The notes: a model not told the origin generated them from the letters alone. A stretch of DNA of 64,000 nt from Pseudomonas sp. Teo4 (GCF_034387475.1 NZ_JAXCIL010000005.1:11634-75633), one strand, 5' to 3'; positions 34,178-44,878 are shown, numbered from the stretch's first letter. Numbers and translations are program-made.

Positions 34178-35152
34178 ATGAGCCAATCCAGCGAGCTGAT
34201 CCAATCCGCCCAGCGTACCCTGCGCCTTGAACTCGAGGCCGTCCAGAGCCTGATGGCCCGCATCGACGCTAGCTTCGTCAAGGCGTGCGAGCTGATTCTG
34301 GCGAGCAAGGGCCGGGTCGTCGTGGTCGGCATGGGCAAGTCGGGGCACATCGGCAACAAGATCGCCGCGACCCTGGCCAGCACCGGCACGACGGCGTTTT
34401 TCGTGCATCCGGCCGAAGCCAGCCATGGCGACATGGGCATGATCACCCGCGACGACGTCATTCTTGCCCTGTCCAATTCCGGCAGCACCGCTGAAATCGT
34501 CACCCTGCTGCCGCTGATCAAGCGCCTGGGCATCCAGATGATCAGCCTCACCGGCAACCCGGACTCGCCGCTAGCGCAGGCTGCGGAGGTCAACCTCGAC
34601 GCCAGCGTCGCTCAAGAGGCCTGCCCGCTGAACCTGGCACCCACCTCCTCCACCACCGCCGCACTGGTGCTGGGCGACGCCCTGGCCATCGCGCTGCTCG
34701 AGGCCCGCGGGTTCACCGCCGAAGACTTCGCCTTCTCGCACCCCGGTGGCGCCCTTGGCCGCCGTCTGCTGCTGAAGGTCGAGAACGTCATGCACTCGGG
34801 CGATGAACTGCCGCAGGTGCAACGTGGCACCCTGCTCAAGGACGCGCTGCTGGAAATGTCGCGCAAAGGCTTGGGCATGACCGTTGTTCTCGAACAGGAC
34901 GGCACGCTGGCCGGGATATTCACCGACGGCGACCTGCGCCGCAGCCTGGACCGCAACATCGACGTGCACAGCACCCTGATCGACGAAGTGATGACCGTGC
35001 ACGGCAAGACCGCTCGCGCCGAAATGCTGGCCGCCGAAGCCCTGAAGATCATGGAAGACCACAAGATCAGCGCACTGGTGGTAGTCGACCAGAACGACCG
35101 CCCGACTGGCGCCCTGAACATGCACGACCTGCTGCGCGCCGGGGTCATGTAA
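34178..35152 (+). CDS. kdsD: D-arabinose-5-phosphate isomerase
   Basis: Interconverts ribulose-5-P and arabinose-5-P, the first step of Kdo synthesis for LPS, in the cytoplasm. The 324-residue protein has an N-terminal SIS domain (VVVVGMGKSGHIGNKIAATLASTGT, with HPAEASHGDMGM) and two C-terminal CBS domains (about 205-320). ATG 34178 is chosen over a start four codons up, which has no ribosome site. It heads a plus-strand run kdsD-kdsC-lptC-lptA-lptB. Confidence 0.96.
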   Translation: MSQSSELIQSAQRTLRLELEAVQSLMARIDASFVKACELILASKGRVVVVGMGKSGHIGNKIAATLASTGTTAFFVHPAEASHGDMGMITRDDVILALSNSGSTAEIVTLLPLIKRLGIQMISLTGNPDSPLAQAAEVNLDASVAQEACPLNLAPTSSTTAALVLGDALAIALLEARGFTAEDFAFSHPGGALGRRLLLKVENVMHSGDELPQVQRGTLLKDALLEMSRKGLGMTVVLEQDGTLAGIFTDGDLRRSLDRNIDVHSTLIDEVMTVHGKTARAEMLAAEALKIMEDHKISALVVVDQNDRPTGALNMHDLLRAGVM

Positions 35153-35160
35153 GGAGAGCA

Positions 35161-35691
35161 ATGGACATGAACCACGACCTGATGCAACGCGGCAAGGCCA
35201 TCAAGCTGGCCGTCTTCGACGTCGACGGTGTCCTCACCGACGGCCGCCTGTACTTCCTCGAAGACGGCAGCGAATTCAAGACCTTCAACACCCTGGACGG
35301 CCAAGGCATCAAGATGCTCATGGCCTCCGGCGTGACCACGGCGATCATCAGCGGGCGCAAGACCCCGGTGGTCGAGCGCCGGGCCAAGAACCTGGGCATC
35401 CCGCACCTGTTCCAAGGCAGGGAAGACAAACTGGTGGTTCTGGACGGCCTGCTCGCCGAACTGGGCCTAAGCTATGAACAAGTCGCCTATCTGGGTGACG
35501 ACCTGCCCGACCTTCCGGTGATTCGCCGGGTCGGCCTGGGCATGGCGGTGGCCAGCGCCGCGCCGTTCGTTCGCCAGCACGCCCACGGCGTGACCCAGGC
35601 ACGCGGCGGCGAAGGGGCTGCCCGCGAGTTCTGTGAACTGATCATGCAGGCCCAGGGCACCCTGGACGCTGCCAACGCCAATTACCTGTAA
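35161..35691 (+). CDS. kdsC: 3-deoxy-D-manno-octulosonate 8-phosphate phosphatase
   Basis: HAD-superfamily phosphatase releasing Kdo from Kdo-8-P. The 176-residue C0-type HAD protein has the catalytic Asp20 and Asp22 in VFDVDGVLTDG, the SGRK motif (motif II Ser), Lys in motif III region and YLGDDLPD as motif IV. AAGGAG overlaps the kdsD stop four bases before the ATG. An alternative ATG two codons in is possible. Confidence 0.95.
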   Translation: MDMNHDLMQRGKAIKLAVFDVDGVLTDGRLYFLEDGSEFKTFNTLDGQGIKMLMASGVTTAIISGRKTPVVERRAKNLGIPHLFQGREDKLVVLDGLLAELGLSYEQVAYLGDDLPDLPVIRRVGLGMAVASAAPFVRQHAHGVTQARGGEGAAREFCELIMQAQGTLDAANANYL

Positions 35692-35699
35692 GGCCGCCC

Positions 35700-36272
35700 A
35701 TGTTCAGCAAGAAAGCCCGCAATATTGCGCTGCTCGCGGTCATTGCCGCCCTGCTGGTGGCAATCGGCTACTGGAACGTCAGCCCGGAGAGCTTCCTCGA
35801 CAAGCCGGCGGCTCAGGTGGACGAGAGCGCGATCGACTACTATGCGATCAATGCCCATAGCGTGCAGTTTCTGCCCGATGGCAAGCTGCAGTATGAGATG
35901 ACCGCCGACAAGGTGGAGCACCTCACCGCCAGTGAAGTTACCCTGCTGACCAAACCCGACCTGCACATGTACCGCGGCACCGAGTACCCCTGGCATGTGC
36001 AAAGCGAGCGCGCCGAGGTCAACCCGGACGGCTCCGAGGTCGAACTGATCGACCAGGTTCGCGTTGCCCGTACCGACGAAAAGCAGCGCGAAATGATCAT
36101 CACCAGCTCACGCATGACCGTGTTCCCGCAGAAGCAATATGCGCAGACCGAGCAAGCCGTTAGAATCGACGGCGCCGGTGGCACGACTACGGGCAAAGGA
36201 ATGAAAGCGTATTTGAAAGAAGGCAAGATGGACTTGCTCTCTAACGTAAGAGGACAGTATGAGGCTCGTTAA
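35700..36272 (+). CDS. lptC: LPS transport protein LptC
   Basis: Bitopic inner-membrane protein linking LptB2FG to periplasmic LptA. The 190-residue protein has one N-terminal membrane helix (KARNIALLAVIAALLVAIGYWNV) and a periplasmic beta-jellyroll (YAINAHSVQFLPDGKLQYEMTADKVEHL). It starts eight bases after kdsC and overlaps lptA by 14 bases, so the two are translationally coupled. Confidence 0.94.
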   Translation: MFSKKARNIALLAVIAALLVAIGYWNVSPESFLDKPAAQVDESAIDYYAINAHSVQFLPDGKLQYEMTADKVEHLTASEVTLLTKPDLHMYRGTEYPWHVQSERAEVNPDGSEVELIDQVRVARTDEKQREMIITSSRMTVFPQKQYAQTEQAVRIDGAGGTTTGKGMKAYLKEGKMDLLSNVRGQYEAR

Positions 36273-36783
36273 AACCCTCCCCCTTTTGCTCAGCCTGAGC
36301 GCAGCACTGGGAAGCGCGAGCGCCTTCGCCCTGCCGAACGACCGTGACCAGCCGATCCGCATCCAGGCCGACAATGCTCACCTGGACGACAAGCAAGGTG
36401 TGGCCACCTACACCGGCGATGTGATCATCACCCAAGGTTCGATGATGATCAAAGGCAACACCGTGACCATCACTCGCGCCCAGTCAGGCGACATCGACGT
36501 GGTGACCTCGGTGGGCAACCTGGCCTACTTCGAGCAGCAGCAGAGCGCCGCCAAGCCCGATAAAATGAAAGGCTGGGCCGTGACCATCCAGTACCAGGCG
36601 CAGAAGGACATGGTGATCCTCACCGACCGCGCCAAGGTCGAGAACGAAGGCAACACCACCGAAGGCGAGAAGATCGTCTACAACACCAAGACCCAGGTTG
36701 CGACCGCGGGCCGTGGTGGCAACGTGACTGCACCGCGTCAGCGTATCGACATGGTGATCCAGCCGAAGAAGAAGGCCGAGTAA
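36259..36783 (+). CDS. lptA: Periplasmic LPS-bridge protein LptA
   Basis: Forms the periplasmic bridge carrying LPS from LptC to LptD. The 174-residue precursor has a signal peptide (LLLSLSAALGSASAFA) and the OstA beta-jellyroll (QPIRIQADNAHLDDKQGVATYTGDVIITQGSMMIKGNTVTI). It ends with a basic lysine-rich tail (IQPKKKAE). lptB starts immediately after its stop. Confidence 0.95.
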   Translation: MRLVKTLPLLLSLSAALGSASAFALPNDRDQPIRIQADNAHLDDKQGVATYTGDVIITQGSMMIKGNTVTITRAQSGDIDVVTSVGNLAYFEQQQSAAKPDKMKGWAVTIQYQAQKDMVILTDRAKVENEGNTTEGEKIVYNTKTQVATAGRGGNVTAPRQRIDMVIQPKKKAE

Positions 36784-37509
<726 letters not shown>

Positions 37510-37681
37510 CCTCGGCGCGCCTGGAGCACTGGCAATAGCGCCTCAACGAGGCTTAAGTTGTTACAGCGCTCTAGGCAAACGCTACAATTTAAGGCATAAA
37601 ACTTGCTTGATTTGGCGCCCCGGCGCCCTCGTGTAGTGGATGGCGCATGCGCGCCGGCGAACAAGGTATTTAGCCCCTGCC

Positions 37682-39175
37682 ATGAAACCATCGCTCGTCC
37701 TAAAAATGGGCCAGCAACTGACGATGACACCGCAGTTGCAACAGGCCATCCGCCTGCTCCAGCTTTCTACCCTGGACCTCCAACAGGAAATCCAGGAAGC
37801 GCTGGAGTCCAATCCGATGCTCGAACGTCAGGAAGACGGCGACGACTTCGACAACAGCGACCCGATGGCGGACAACGCCGAGAACAAGCCGGCCGCCGAA
37901 GTTCAGGACAACAGTTTCCAGGAAAGCACGCCCAGTGCCGAGAACCTGGAGGACGGTGAGTGGAACGAGCGCATTCCCAACGAGCTTCCAGTCGACACGG
38001 CCTGGGAAGACATCTACCAGACCAGCGCCAGCAGCCTGCCCAGCAACGATGATGACGAGTGGGACTTCACCACCCGCACATCCGCAGGCGAGAGCCTGCA
38101 GAGCCACCTGCTGTGGCAACTGAACCTGGCACCGATGTCGGACACCGACCGCCTGATCGCCGTCACCCTGATCGACAGCATCAACGACCAGGGCTACCTG
38201 GAAGACACCCTCGAAGAAATCTGCGAGGGCTTCGACCCAGAGCTGGACATCGAACTCGACGAGGTCGAAGCCGTCCTGCATCGCATCCAGCAGTTCGAGC
38301 CCGCCGGGGTCGGCGCACGCAATCTTGGCGAGTGCTTGCTGCTGCAACTGCGCCAACTGCCCGCCAGCACACCGTGGATGACCGAAGCCAAACGCTTGGT
38401 GGTCGACTTCATCGACCTGCTCGGCAGCCGCGACTACAGCCAGTTGATGCGCCGCATGAAGCTCAAGGAAGACGAGCTGCGCCAGGTCATCGAACTGGTG
38501 CAGAGCCTCAACCCGCGCCCAGGCTCGCAGATCGAATCCAGCGAACCGGAATACGTGGTGCCCGACGTGATCGTGCGCAAGGACAGCGACCGCTGGCTGG
38601 TCGAGCTGAACCAGGAGGCGATCCCACGCCTGCGGGTCAATCCACAGTACGCCGGGTTTGTCCGCCGCGCCGACACCAGCGCCGACAACACCTTCATGCG
38701 CAATCAGCTGCAGGAGGCTCGCTGGTTCATCAAGAGCCTGCAAAGCCGCAACGAAACCCTGATGAAGGTCGCCACCCAGATCGTCGAGCACCAACGCGGC
38801 TTCCTCGACCACGGTGACGAAGCGATGAAGCCGTTGGTGCTGCACGACATCGCCGAAGCGGTAGGCATGCACGAGTCGACGATTTCCCGGGTCACCACCC
38901 AGAAATACATGCACACACCCCGTGGCATCTACGAACTGAAATACTTTTTCTCCAGCCACGTCAGCACCTCCGAAGGCGGAGAATGCTCGTCTACGGCGAT
39001 CCGCGCGATCATCAAGAAACTGGTTGCGGCGGAAAATCAGAAAAAGCCATTGAGTGACAGCAAGATCGCTGGTTTACTGGAGGCACAAGGCATTCAGGTA
39101 GCCCGTCGCACCGTCGCCAAGTACCGCGAGTCCCTCGGCATCGCGCCGTCGAGCGAGCGCAAGCGACTGATGTAG
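37682..39175 (+). CDS. rpoN: RNA polymerase sigma-54 factor
   Basis: Alternative sigma factor recognising -24/-12 promoters and requiring AAA+ activators such as the one at 1699. The 497-residue protein has the glutamine/leucine-rich region I ([37 protein letters not shown]), an acidic region II, the core-binding and HTH regions, and the RpoN box [10 protein letters not shown] near the C terminus. ATG 37682 gives the family start. A candidate promoter (TTGTTA 37558, TACAAT 37583, 19-base spacer) is weak. It heads rpoN-hpf-ptsN-rapZ-ptsO. Confidence 0.97.
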   Translation: MKPSLVLKMGQQLTMTPQLQQAIRLLQLSTLDLQQEIQEALESNPMLERQEDGDDFDNSDPMADNAENKPAAEVQDNSFQESTPSAENLEDGEWNERIPNELPVDTAWEDIYQTSASSLPSNDDDEWDFTTRTSAGESLQSHLLWQLNLAPMSDTDRLIAVTLIDSINDQGYLEDTLEEICEGFDPELDIELDEVEAVLHRIQQFEPAGVGARNLGECLLLQLRQLPASTPWMTEAKRLVVDFIDLLGSRDYSQLMRRMKLKEDELRQVIELVQSLNPRPGSQIESSEPEYVVPDVIVRKDSDRWLVELNQEAIPRLRVNPQYAGFVRRADTSADNTFMRNQLQEARWFIKSLQSRNETLMKVATQIVEHQRGFLDHGDEAMKPLVLHDIAEAVGMHESTISRVTTQKYMHTPRGIYELKYFFSSHVSTSEGGECSSTAIRAIIKKLVAAENQKKPLSDSKIAGLLEAQGIQVARRTVAKYRESLGIAPSSERKRLM

Positions 39176-39253
39176 CCCCTGAATGTGCCAAAGCGTTTGC
39201 GGGGCAGGTGCAATACCTGCCTCTTTATGCACGGGCAACAAAGGAGAAGCTGT

Positions 39254-39562
39254 ATGCAAGTCAACATCAGTGGACACCATGTAGAAGTCACCTCCCCTCT
39301 GCGCGACTACGTAGAGCAAAAGCTTAAGCGCGTGGAGGGTCACTTCGACAAGATCACCAACGTGCAGGTCATCCTGAAAGTCGAGAAACTGCAACAGAAG
39401 GTCGAAGCGACCCTGCAGATTCCCGGTGGCGAAGTGGTAGCAAACGCGGAACACGAAGACATGTATGCAGCGATCGACGCCATGGCCGACAAGCTCGACC
39501 GCCAACTGAAAAAACACAAGGAAAAACAGCAAAGCCTGCTGCAAGGTGCAGCCGCACGCTGA
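39254..39562 (+). CDS. hpf: Ribosome hibernation promoting factor, short form
   Basis: A 102-residue protein that binds the 30S decoding region and promotes ribosome inactivation in stationary phase. MQVNISGHHVEVTSPLRDYVEQKLKRVEGHFDKITNVQVIL is a clear short HPF. ATG 39254 follows AAGGAG. The location directly after rpoN is conserved in proteobacteria. Confidence 0.94.
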   Translation: MQVNISGHHVEVTSPLRDYVEQKLKRVEGHFDKITNVQVILKVEKLQQKVEATLQIPGGEVVANAEHEDMYAAIDAMADKLDRQLKKHKEKQQSLLQGAAAR

Positions 39563-39574
39563 TCCCCCTCATCC

Positions 39575-40039
39575 ATGATCCGACTTGAAACCATCCTGAC
39601 CCCCGGCCGTTCCCTGGTGAACGTGCCGGGAGGCAGTAAAAAGCGCGCCCTGGAAAAGGTCGCCAACCTCATTGCCGAACAAGTGCCAGAGCTGGAGATG
39701 CAAGACGTCTTCGAAAAACTGATCGGCCGTGAAAAACTCGGCTCGACCGGTTTCGGCAACGGTATTGCCATCCCTCACTGCCGACTTGAAGGTTGCACTG
39801 CACCGGTTAGCGCACTGCTGCACCTGGATGCCCCTATCGATTACGACGCCATCGATGGCGCCCCGGTCGACCTGCTGTTCGTCCTGCTGGTCCCCGAAGC
39901 CGCCACTGATGCCCACCTAGAACTGCTGCGCCAGATCGCCAGCATGCTCGATCGCAAGGAGGTCCGCGATCGCCTGCGTTCCGCCGCCAGCAGCGAGGCC
40001 CTGTTCCAGGTTGTCCTGGACGCACAGAACGAGCACTGA
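39575..40039 (+). CDS. ptsN: Nitrogen-PTS EIIA component
   Basis: Regulatory phosphoacceptor of the nitrogen PTS, phosphorylated by PtsP via NPr. The 154-residue EIIA domain has the phosphorylated His68 in GIAIPHCRL. In P. putida PtsN influences carbon/nitrogen control, K+ transport and polyhydroxyalkanoate accumulation (known from the literature). The ribosome site is weak, suggesting coupling to hpf 12 bases upstream. rapZ follows after two bases. Confidence 0.95.
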   Translation: MIRLETILTPGRSLVNVPGGSKKRALEKVANLIAEQVPELEMQDVFEKLIGREKLGSTGFGNGIAIPHCRLEGCTAPVSALLHLDAPIDYDAIDGAPVDLLFVLLVPEAATDAHLELLRQIASMLDRKEVRDRLRSAASSEALFQVVLDAQNEH

Positions 40040-40041
40040 AC

Positions 40042-40896
40042 ATGCGCCTGATCATCGTCAGCGGCCGGTCCGGCTCGGGCAAGAGTACCGCCCTTGATGT
40101 GCTGGAAGACAACGGCTACTACTGCATCGACAACCTCCCCGCCGGGCTGCTACCGCAGCTGGCGGAGAATGCGCTGATCAATACCGAGCTACAGCAGCCC
40201 AAGGTTGCCGTTTCCATCGACGCTCGAAACCTGCCGAGCCACCTGACGCGGTTTCCCGAACTGCTCGAAGAAGCCCGCGGCCGGCACATCCAGTGCGATG
40301 TACTGTTTCTGGACGCTGACGAAGAAACGCTGCTCAAACGCTTCTCCGAGACCCGGCGGCGCCATCCGCTGACCAACGCCAACCGTTCGCTGGCCGAAGC
40401 GATCCGTGTCGAAAGCGAGTTGCTGGGGCCGATTTCCGACCTGGCCGACCTCAAGATCGACACCACCAACCTCAACCTGTACCAGCTGCGCGACTCGATC
40501 AAGCTGCGCCTGCTGAACCAGCCTGAACCTGGCACAGCCTTTTTGGTCGAATCGTTCGGTTTCAAGCGAGGCATGCCGGTCGATGCCGACCTGGTGTTCG
40601 ATGTCCGCTGCCTGCCCAACCCTTACTGGAAGCCAGAGCTGCGTGAACACTCCGGTCTCGACCAACCGGTAATCGATTATCTGGCCGCCCAGCCGGATGT
40701 CGAAGAGATGTTCAACGATATCTCCAGCTACCTGCTGAAATGGTTGCCCCGCTTTGCCGCCAGCAATCGCGCCTACGTCACCATTGCCATTGGTTGCACT
40801 GGCGGTCACCACCGTTCTGTGTACCTGACCGAGCGCCTCGGCCAGCTACTTCAGCAATCCCTGAAAAACGTCCAGGTCCGCCACCGCGACCTATAG
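40042..40896 (+). CDS. rapZ: RNase adapter RapZ
   Basis: Nucleotide-binding protein of the YvcJ/RapZ family; in E. coli it presents sRNA GlmZ to RNase E. The 284-residue protein has Walker [11 protein letters not shown] at residues 6-15, a Walker B-like [24 protein letters not shown] segment, and the C-terminal RNA-binding domain with [16 protein letters not shown]. Whether it targets a GlmZ-like RNA here is unknown. It forms a tight cluster with ptsN and ptsO. Confidence 0.95.
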   Translation: MRLIIVSGRSGSGKSTALDVLEDNGYYCIDNLPAGLLPQLAENALINTELQQPKVAVSIDARNLPSHLTRFPELLEEARGRHIQCDVLFLDADEETLLKRFSETRRRHPLTNANRSLAEAIRVESELLGPISDLADLKIDTTNLNLYQLRDSIKLRLLNQPEPGTAFLVESFGFKRGMPVDADLVFDVRCLPNPYWKPELREHSGLDQPVIDYLAAQPDVEEMFNDISSYLLKWLPRFAASNRAYVTIAIGCTGGHHRSVYLTERLGQLLQQSLKNVQVRHRDL

Positions 40897-40916
40897 CCCA
40901 CAGGATCCGCACCACG

Positions 40917-41189
40917 ATGCCCGCCCGCGAAATTACCATCATCAACAAGTTGGGCCTGCATGCCCGGGCGGCAGCCAAATTCGTCGGCGTGGCCGGTCGA
41001 TTCCCCTGCCAGGTCAGGGTCGGCCGAGCCCCCGACAAGATGGTGGACGGTAAAAGCATCATGGCCGTGATGATGCTGGCGGCAGGTAAAGGAACCCAGG
41101 TCCATCTGCTTACCGAGGGCGAGCAAGATGGCGATGCCATGGATGCCCTGGTAGCGCTGATCAACAACTTCTTCGACGAAGGCGAGTAA
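40917..41189 (+). CDS. ptsO: Phosphocarrier protein NPr
   Basis: HPr-like phosphocarrier of the nitrogen PTS, passing phosphate to PtsN. The 90-residue protein has His15 in NKLGLHARAAAKF (the phosphorylated residue) and the Ser region DGKSIMAVMML. ATG 40917 lies 20 bases after rapZ. Last gene of the rpoN cluster; the palindromic element copy B follows. Confidence 0.95.
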   Translation: MPAREITIINKLGLHARAAAKFVGVAGRFPCQVRVGRAPDKMVDGKSIMAVMMLAAGKGTQVHLLTEGEQDGDAMDALVALINNFFDEGE

Positions 41190-41224
41190 GCCTTCAGGGC
41201 TCGACACAACTCCTTCAGCGGTGG

Positions 41225-41460
41225 CGAAATCGAGCGCCGCCCGCGCGGCGCATCGCGAGCAAGGCTCGCTCCTACGTTTTTTTCGGGCCAATTATGCCTG
41301 TGGAATTTGCGCGCGAACGCCTTGGCGCATGGCTTGATATCGAGTCGTACGCACAAGGCGGTCGCGCGCGTCTGTCACAGGTGTTATTGGCCGCAAACAA
41401 ACGTAGGAGCGAGCCTTGCTCGCGATGCGCCGCACGGGCGGCGCTCGATCTCACAGGCGC
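41225..41460. repeat. Long palindromic repeat element, copy B
   Basis: The arms (about 41225-41280 and 41394-41455) are inverted copies with few mismatches and share the GCGAGCAAGGCTCGCTCCTACG core. The reverse complement of this unit aligns to copy A at 10708-10952 along its whole length, including the 110-base interior (shared blocks include CGCGCGACCGCCTTGT, CTCGATAT and GCGTTCGCGCG). It lies between the converging ptsO and ZIP-transporter genes, filling that 302-base gap. Confidence 0.88.
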
Positions 41461-41491
41461 AAAAAATGTACCGCCTGGCCCTGGACCAAAA

Positions 41492-42385
41492 TCAGGCCAT
41501 CGCCGTATCCATCACCATCATCAAACAGAACCCCACGCACAGCCCCAAACTCGCCAGCCGATGATGCCCATTACTGCGCGACTCAGGGATGATTTCCTGA
41601 GTCACCACCAGCAACATCGCCCCCGCCGCGCAGGCCAGGCCCAGCGGCAGCAACAGCTCAGCGACGTTCACCAGCCAGGCGCAAATCACTGCCGCCAGTG
41701 GCTCCACCAGCCCCGACGCGGCACCAATCAGAAACGCCTTGAATCGAGGCATCCCCGCCCCCGCCAGCACTAGCGCGATCACCAACCCTTCGGGCACATC
41801 CTGCAAGGCGATACCCATGGCCAGGCTATCGGCATCGGCCATCCCGCCACCGGCAGAAACACCAATGGCCATACCTTCAGGAATGTTGTGGGCGATGATG
41901 GCGATCACGAACAGCCAGATTCGCGCGGCGATCACCGGCTGATGCTCGGAGCCAACCAAGGCCTCTGGCGAAGCGCCGGAGACCTTGAGGTCGACCAGGA
42001 ATAGACACAACGCGCCGAACAACAGGCCAAAGCTGATCACGCCGCCAGCACCCCATGGGCTGAACCCGATGGACTGGGCAGCATCGAGCCCTGGGATGAT
42101 CAGGGAAAACGCGGTAGCCGCCAGCATCACGCCAGCACCAAAGCCCAGCAGCGTGTCGGCCAAGGCGACCGGCATGTTGCGAATGACCAACACCGGTACC
42201 GCCCCCAGCGCCGTGCCCAGCGCACACAGTGCACCGCCCTCGAGGGCACGCAACATGCGCGGCTCCAGGTCTAGCCAGGCGATGCCGCGTGCCACCAGCA
42301 ACGCTGTGCCGACCAGCAACAGCAAGGTCCCAAGCGCCAGGCGGAACAGGCGCACACTGCTGACAGACATCACCTCCGAGCGCAT
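41492..42385 (-). CDS. ZIP-family metal transporter
   Basis: A polytopic inner-membrane metal transporter (297 residues, about eight helices) with the ZIP signatures HNIPEGMAIGVSAGG and QDVPEGLVIALVLAG; the paired H-N-x-P-E-G and D-x-P-E-G form the binuclear metal site. It belongs to the GufA-like bacterial group; zinc, iron or manganese are possible substrates. It starts 12 bases after sodA (ATG 42385; an ATG at 42370 behind GGAGG is the alternative), so it is probably part of the Fur-controlled operon. Manganese supply for SodA is an attractive inference. Confidence 0.88.
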   Translation of the reverse strand: MRSEVMSVSSVRLFRLALGTLLLLVGTALLVARGIAWLDLEPRMLRALEGGALCALGTALGAVPVLVIRNMPVALADTLLGFGAGVMLAATAFSLIIPGLDAAQSIGFSPWGAGGVISFGLLFGALCLFLVDLKVSGASPEALVGSEHQPVIAARIWLFVIAIIAHNIPEGMAIGVSAGGGMADADSLAMGIALQDVPEGLVIALVLAGAGMPRFKAFLIGAASGLVEPLAAVICAWLVNVAELLLPLGLACAAGAMLLVVTQEIIPESRSNGHHRLASLGLCVGFCLMMVMDTAMA

Positions 42386-42396
42386 GGCGGGTCGAC

Positions 42397-43008
42397 TCAC
42401 TTCAAGGCTTCAAGATAACGACGTTCCACTTCCGCCCAGTCAACGACGTTGTAGAAGGCACCGATGTATTCCGGACGACGGTTCTGGTACTTGAGGTAAT
42501 AGGCATGCTCCCAGACATCCAGGCCAAGGATGGGTGTGTTGCCATGCATCAGCGGGCTGTCCTGGTTGCCGCTGCTTTCCACCACCAGCTTGCCGCCCGG
42601 CGTTACGCTGAGCCAGGCCCAGCCACTGCCGAAGCGGGTCAGCGCAGCCTTGGTGAAGGCGTCCTTGAACGCATCGAAACCGCCCAGTTCAGCGTCGATG
42701 GCCTGGGCCACTCGCCCCTGCGGCTGGCCGCCACCCTGTGGCGCCATCACGGTCCAGAACAGGGTGTGGTTGGCGTGTCCGCCGCCCTGGTTGATGACCG
42801 CGCCTTGCAGCTTCTCAGGCAACTGCTTGACCGCACCCACCAGCCTTTCCACCGGCCACTCGGCCCACTCGGTACCCTCGATGGCAGCGTTGAGGTTGTT
42901 GATATAGGTCTGGTGATGCTTGCTGTGGTGAATCTCCATGGTCTGGGCGTCGATGTGCGGTTCCAGCGCATCGTAGGCATAAGGCAACGCAGGCAAGGTA
43001 TGGGACAT
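42397..43008 (-). CDS. sodA: Superoxide dismutase, manganese type
   Basis: Dismutates superoxide in the cytoplasm. The 203-residue protein has metal ligands His27, His81, Asp164 and His168 ([15 protein letters not shown]). The GGGHANH segment and the Gln in GNQDSP are the arrangement of Mn-type rather than Fe-type enzymes. It belongs to the fagA-fumC-orfX-sodA operon known from P. aeruginosa, expressed under iron starvation when FeSOD is limited. It starts one base after the orfX stop. Confidence 0.94.
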   Translation of the reverse strand: MSHTLPALPYAYDALEPHIDAQTMEIHHSKHHQTYINNLNAAIEGTEWAEWPVERLVGAVKQLPEKLQGAVINQGGGHANHTLFWTVMAPQGGGQPQGRVAQAIDAELGGFDAFKDAFTKAALTRFGSGWAWLSVTPGGKLVVESSGNQDSPLMHGNTPILGLDVWEHAYYLKYQNRRPEYIGAFYNVVDWAEVERRYLEALK

Positions 43009-43009
43009 G

Positions 43010-43471
43010 TCAATGGACTCCGTAAGCAGGGATTCTGGACGCCAGGTTCGGCTGCGCAGCCAACTCGCCCGCTACAGGCGAATGACGATTGAGCAGCCGT
43101 TCGGTACGCGGATACTGGCCGTATTCGGCAATGAAACTGAGCAACTCGGTGTAGGTGCGTGCGCTGTGGCGCAGGGCCGCATCGCGCAGCGCCTGGGGCA
43201 GACGCACTTCCTGGCTGGCCTGGAGCAGCCGCTGGTGAGCGGCGCACAGGTAGTCGGCGCTCTCATGTGGCTGGTTGAGGCGCAGGTGCAGGTCGGCCAG
43301 GTTGTGGTGGGCGATGACGAACACCGCCACCGCCTCGTCGACGTCATGCCAGCGCTCGAACAACACCTGGGCCAAGGCCAACGCTTGCAGGTAGTGTTCC
43401 CGGGCATCGACCAACTCGCCCTGTTCGAACAAGCGGTTGGCGGTTTCGGTGGTGCGTTTCCAGTGCTGCAT
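43010..43471 (-). CDS. OrfX, TPR-like protein of the fumC-sodA operon
   Basis: A 153-residue soluble, mostly helical protein ([41 protein letters not shown]...[37 protein letters not shown]) with two or three tetratricopeptide-like helix pairs. In P. aeruginosa the equivalent is called orfX and has no proven function. It lies between fumC and sodA, with 30 bases to the former and one to the latter. A chaperone or adaptor role would fit TPR repeats but is only a guess. Confidence 0.85.
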   Translation of the reverse strand: MQHWKRTTETANRLFEQGELVDAREHYLQALALAQVLFERWHDVDEAVAVFVIAHHNLADLHLRLNQPHESADYLCAAHQRLLQASQEVRLPQALRDAALRHSARTYTELLSFIAEYGQYPRTERLLNRHSPVAGELAAQPNLASRIPAYGVH

Positions 43472-43501
43472 GACGTTTCTTCTCCAGGGCGCTGACGCGG
43501 G

Positions 43502-44878
43502 TCAGATGCCGCCAGCAGTGAGTTTTTCCGGGTCCAGCAACGCTTCGAGCTGATCGCGCGACAGGTCGGTGTGCTCCAGCGCTACGTCGATGATCGGGCG
43601 CCCCTGCTTGTAGGCGGTCTTGGCGATCTCGGCGGCCTTGAGGTAGCCGATGATCGGGTTCAGCGCGGTCACCAGGATCGGGTTGCGCGCCAGGGCTTCC
43701 TTGAGCTTGCCTTCGTTGACCTTGAAGCTGGCGATGGCCTTGTCAGCCAGCAGGCGGCTGGCATTGGCCATCAGCTCGATGCTTTCCAGCAAGTTGCGGG
43801 CAATCACCGGCAACATCACGTTCAACTCGAAGTTGCCCGACTGCCCTGCCACGGCGATGGTCGCGTCGTTACCGATCACCTGGGCGGCAACCATGGCGGT
43901 GGCCTCAGGGATGACCGGGTTGACCTTGCCCGGCATGATCGACGAACCGGGCTGCAGGCCTTGCAGCTCGATTTCACCAAGGCCAGCCAGCGGACCAGAG
44001 TTCATCCAGCGCAGGTCGTTGGCGATTTTCATCAACGCGACGGCGGTGGTCTTGAGCTGGCCGGACAGCGCCACGGCGGTGTCCTGGGAGCCGATCAGCG
44101 CGAACAGGTTCTGGCCAGGGGTGAACTCGACCTGGGTCAGGCCACTCAACTGGCGGGCGAAGCCGGCGGCGAACTGCGGGTGTGCGTTGATCCCGGTACC
44201 GACGGCCGTGCCGCCCTGGGCCAAGGCCTGCAGGCTCGGCAAGGTCGCCTCGATATGCGCCAACGCGCCCTTGATCTGCGCCGCCCAGCCATCGAGTACC
44301 TGGCTCATGCGCACTGGCATGGCATCCATCAGGTGGGTTCGGCCGGTCTTGACGTACTGATGCACCTGAACCGACTTGGCTTCGATCACCTGCACCAGGT
44401 GCCGCAGAGCCGGCAACAGTTGCTCATGCAACGCCAAGGCAGCACTGACGTGGATGGTGGTAGGGATAATGTCGTTGCTGCTCTGGCCGCAGTTGACGTG
44501 GTCGTTGGCATTGACCGGCTCACCGAGCACGCGGCTGGCAAGGGTGGCGATCACCTCGTTGGCATTCATGTTCGAGCTGGTGCCGGAGCCGGTCTGGTAC
44601 ACATCCACCGGGAAATGCTGGATGAAGTCACCTGCCAGCAGTTGCTCGACTGCCTTGACGATGGCCTGGCCCTGGGCGGCGGAGAGTTGCTCCAGCTCGA
44701 TGTTGGCCTTGGCCGCCGCCGCCTTGGCCAGCAGCAGTGCGCGGATGAACTGGGCCGGCATGCGCTGGCCGCTGATCGGGAAGTTGTCGACCGCGCGCTG
44801 GGTCTGGGCACCGTACAGGGCCTGGGCCGGCACCTGAAGTTCGCCCATGCTGTCACGCTCGATACGGGTATCACTCAT
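43502..44878 (-). CDS. fumC: Fumarate hydratase class II
   Basis: Iron-independent fumarase of the TCA cycle. The 458-residue protein has TGSGTSSNMNANEV, GRTHLMDAMPVRM and the signature GSSIMPGKVNP with the catalytic Ser. As the Fe-S-free fumarase it is made when iron is scarce, consistent with the Fur box upstream of fagA. ATG 44878 has AAGGA seven bases upstream and overlaps the fagA end by eight bases, so translation is coupled. Confidence 0.95.
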   Translation of the reverse strand: MSDTRIERDSMGELQVPAQALYGAQTQRAVDNFPISGQRMPAQFIRALLLAKAAAAKANIELEQLSAAQGQAIVKAVEQLLAGDFIQHFPVDVYQTGSGTSSNMNANEVIATLASRVLGEPVNANDHVNCGQSSNDIIPTTIHVSAALALHEQLLPALRHLVQVIEAKSVQVHQYVKTGRTHLMDAMPVRMSQVLDGWAAQIKGALAHIEATLPSLQALAQGGTAVGTGINAHPQFAAGFARQLSGLTQVEFTPGQNLFALIGSQDTAVALSGQLKTTAVALMKIANDLRWMNSGPLAGLGEIELQGLQPGSSIMPGKVNPVIPEATAMVAAQVIGNDATIAVAGQSGNFELNVMLPVIARNLLESIELMANASRLLADKAIASFKVNEGKLKEALARNPILVTALNPIIGYLKAAEIAKTAYKQGRPIIDVALEHTDLSRDQLEALLDPEKLTAGGI

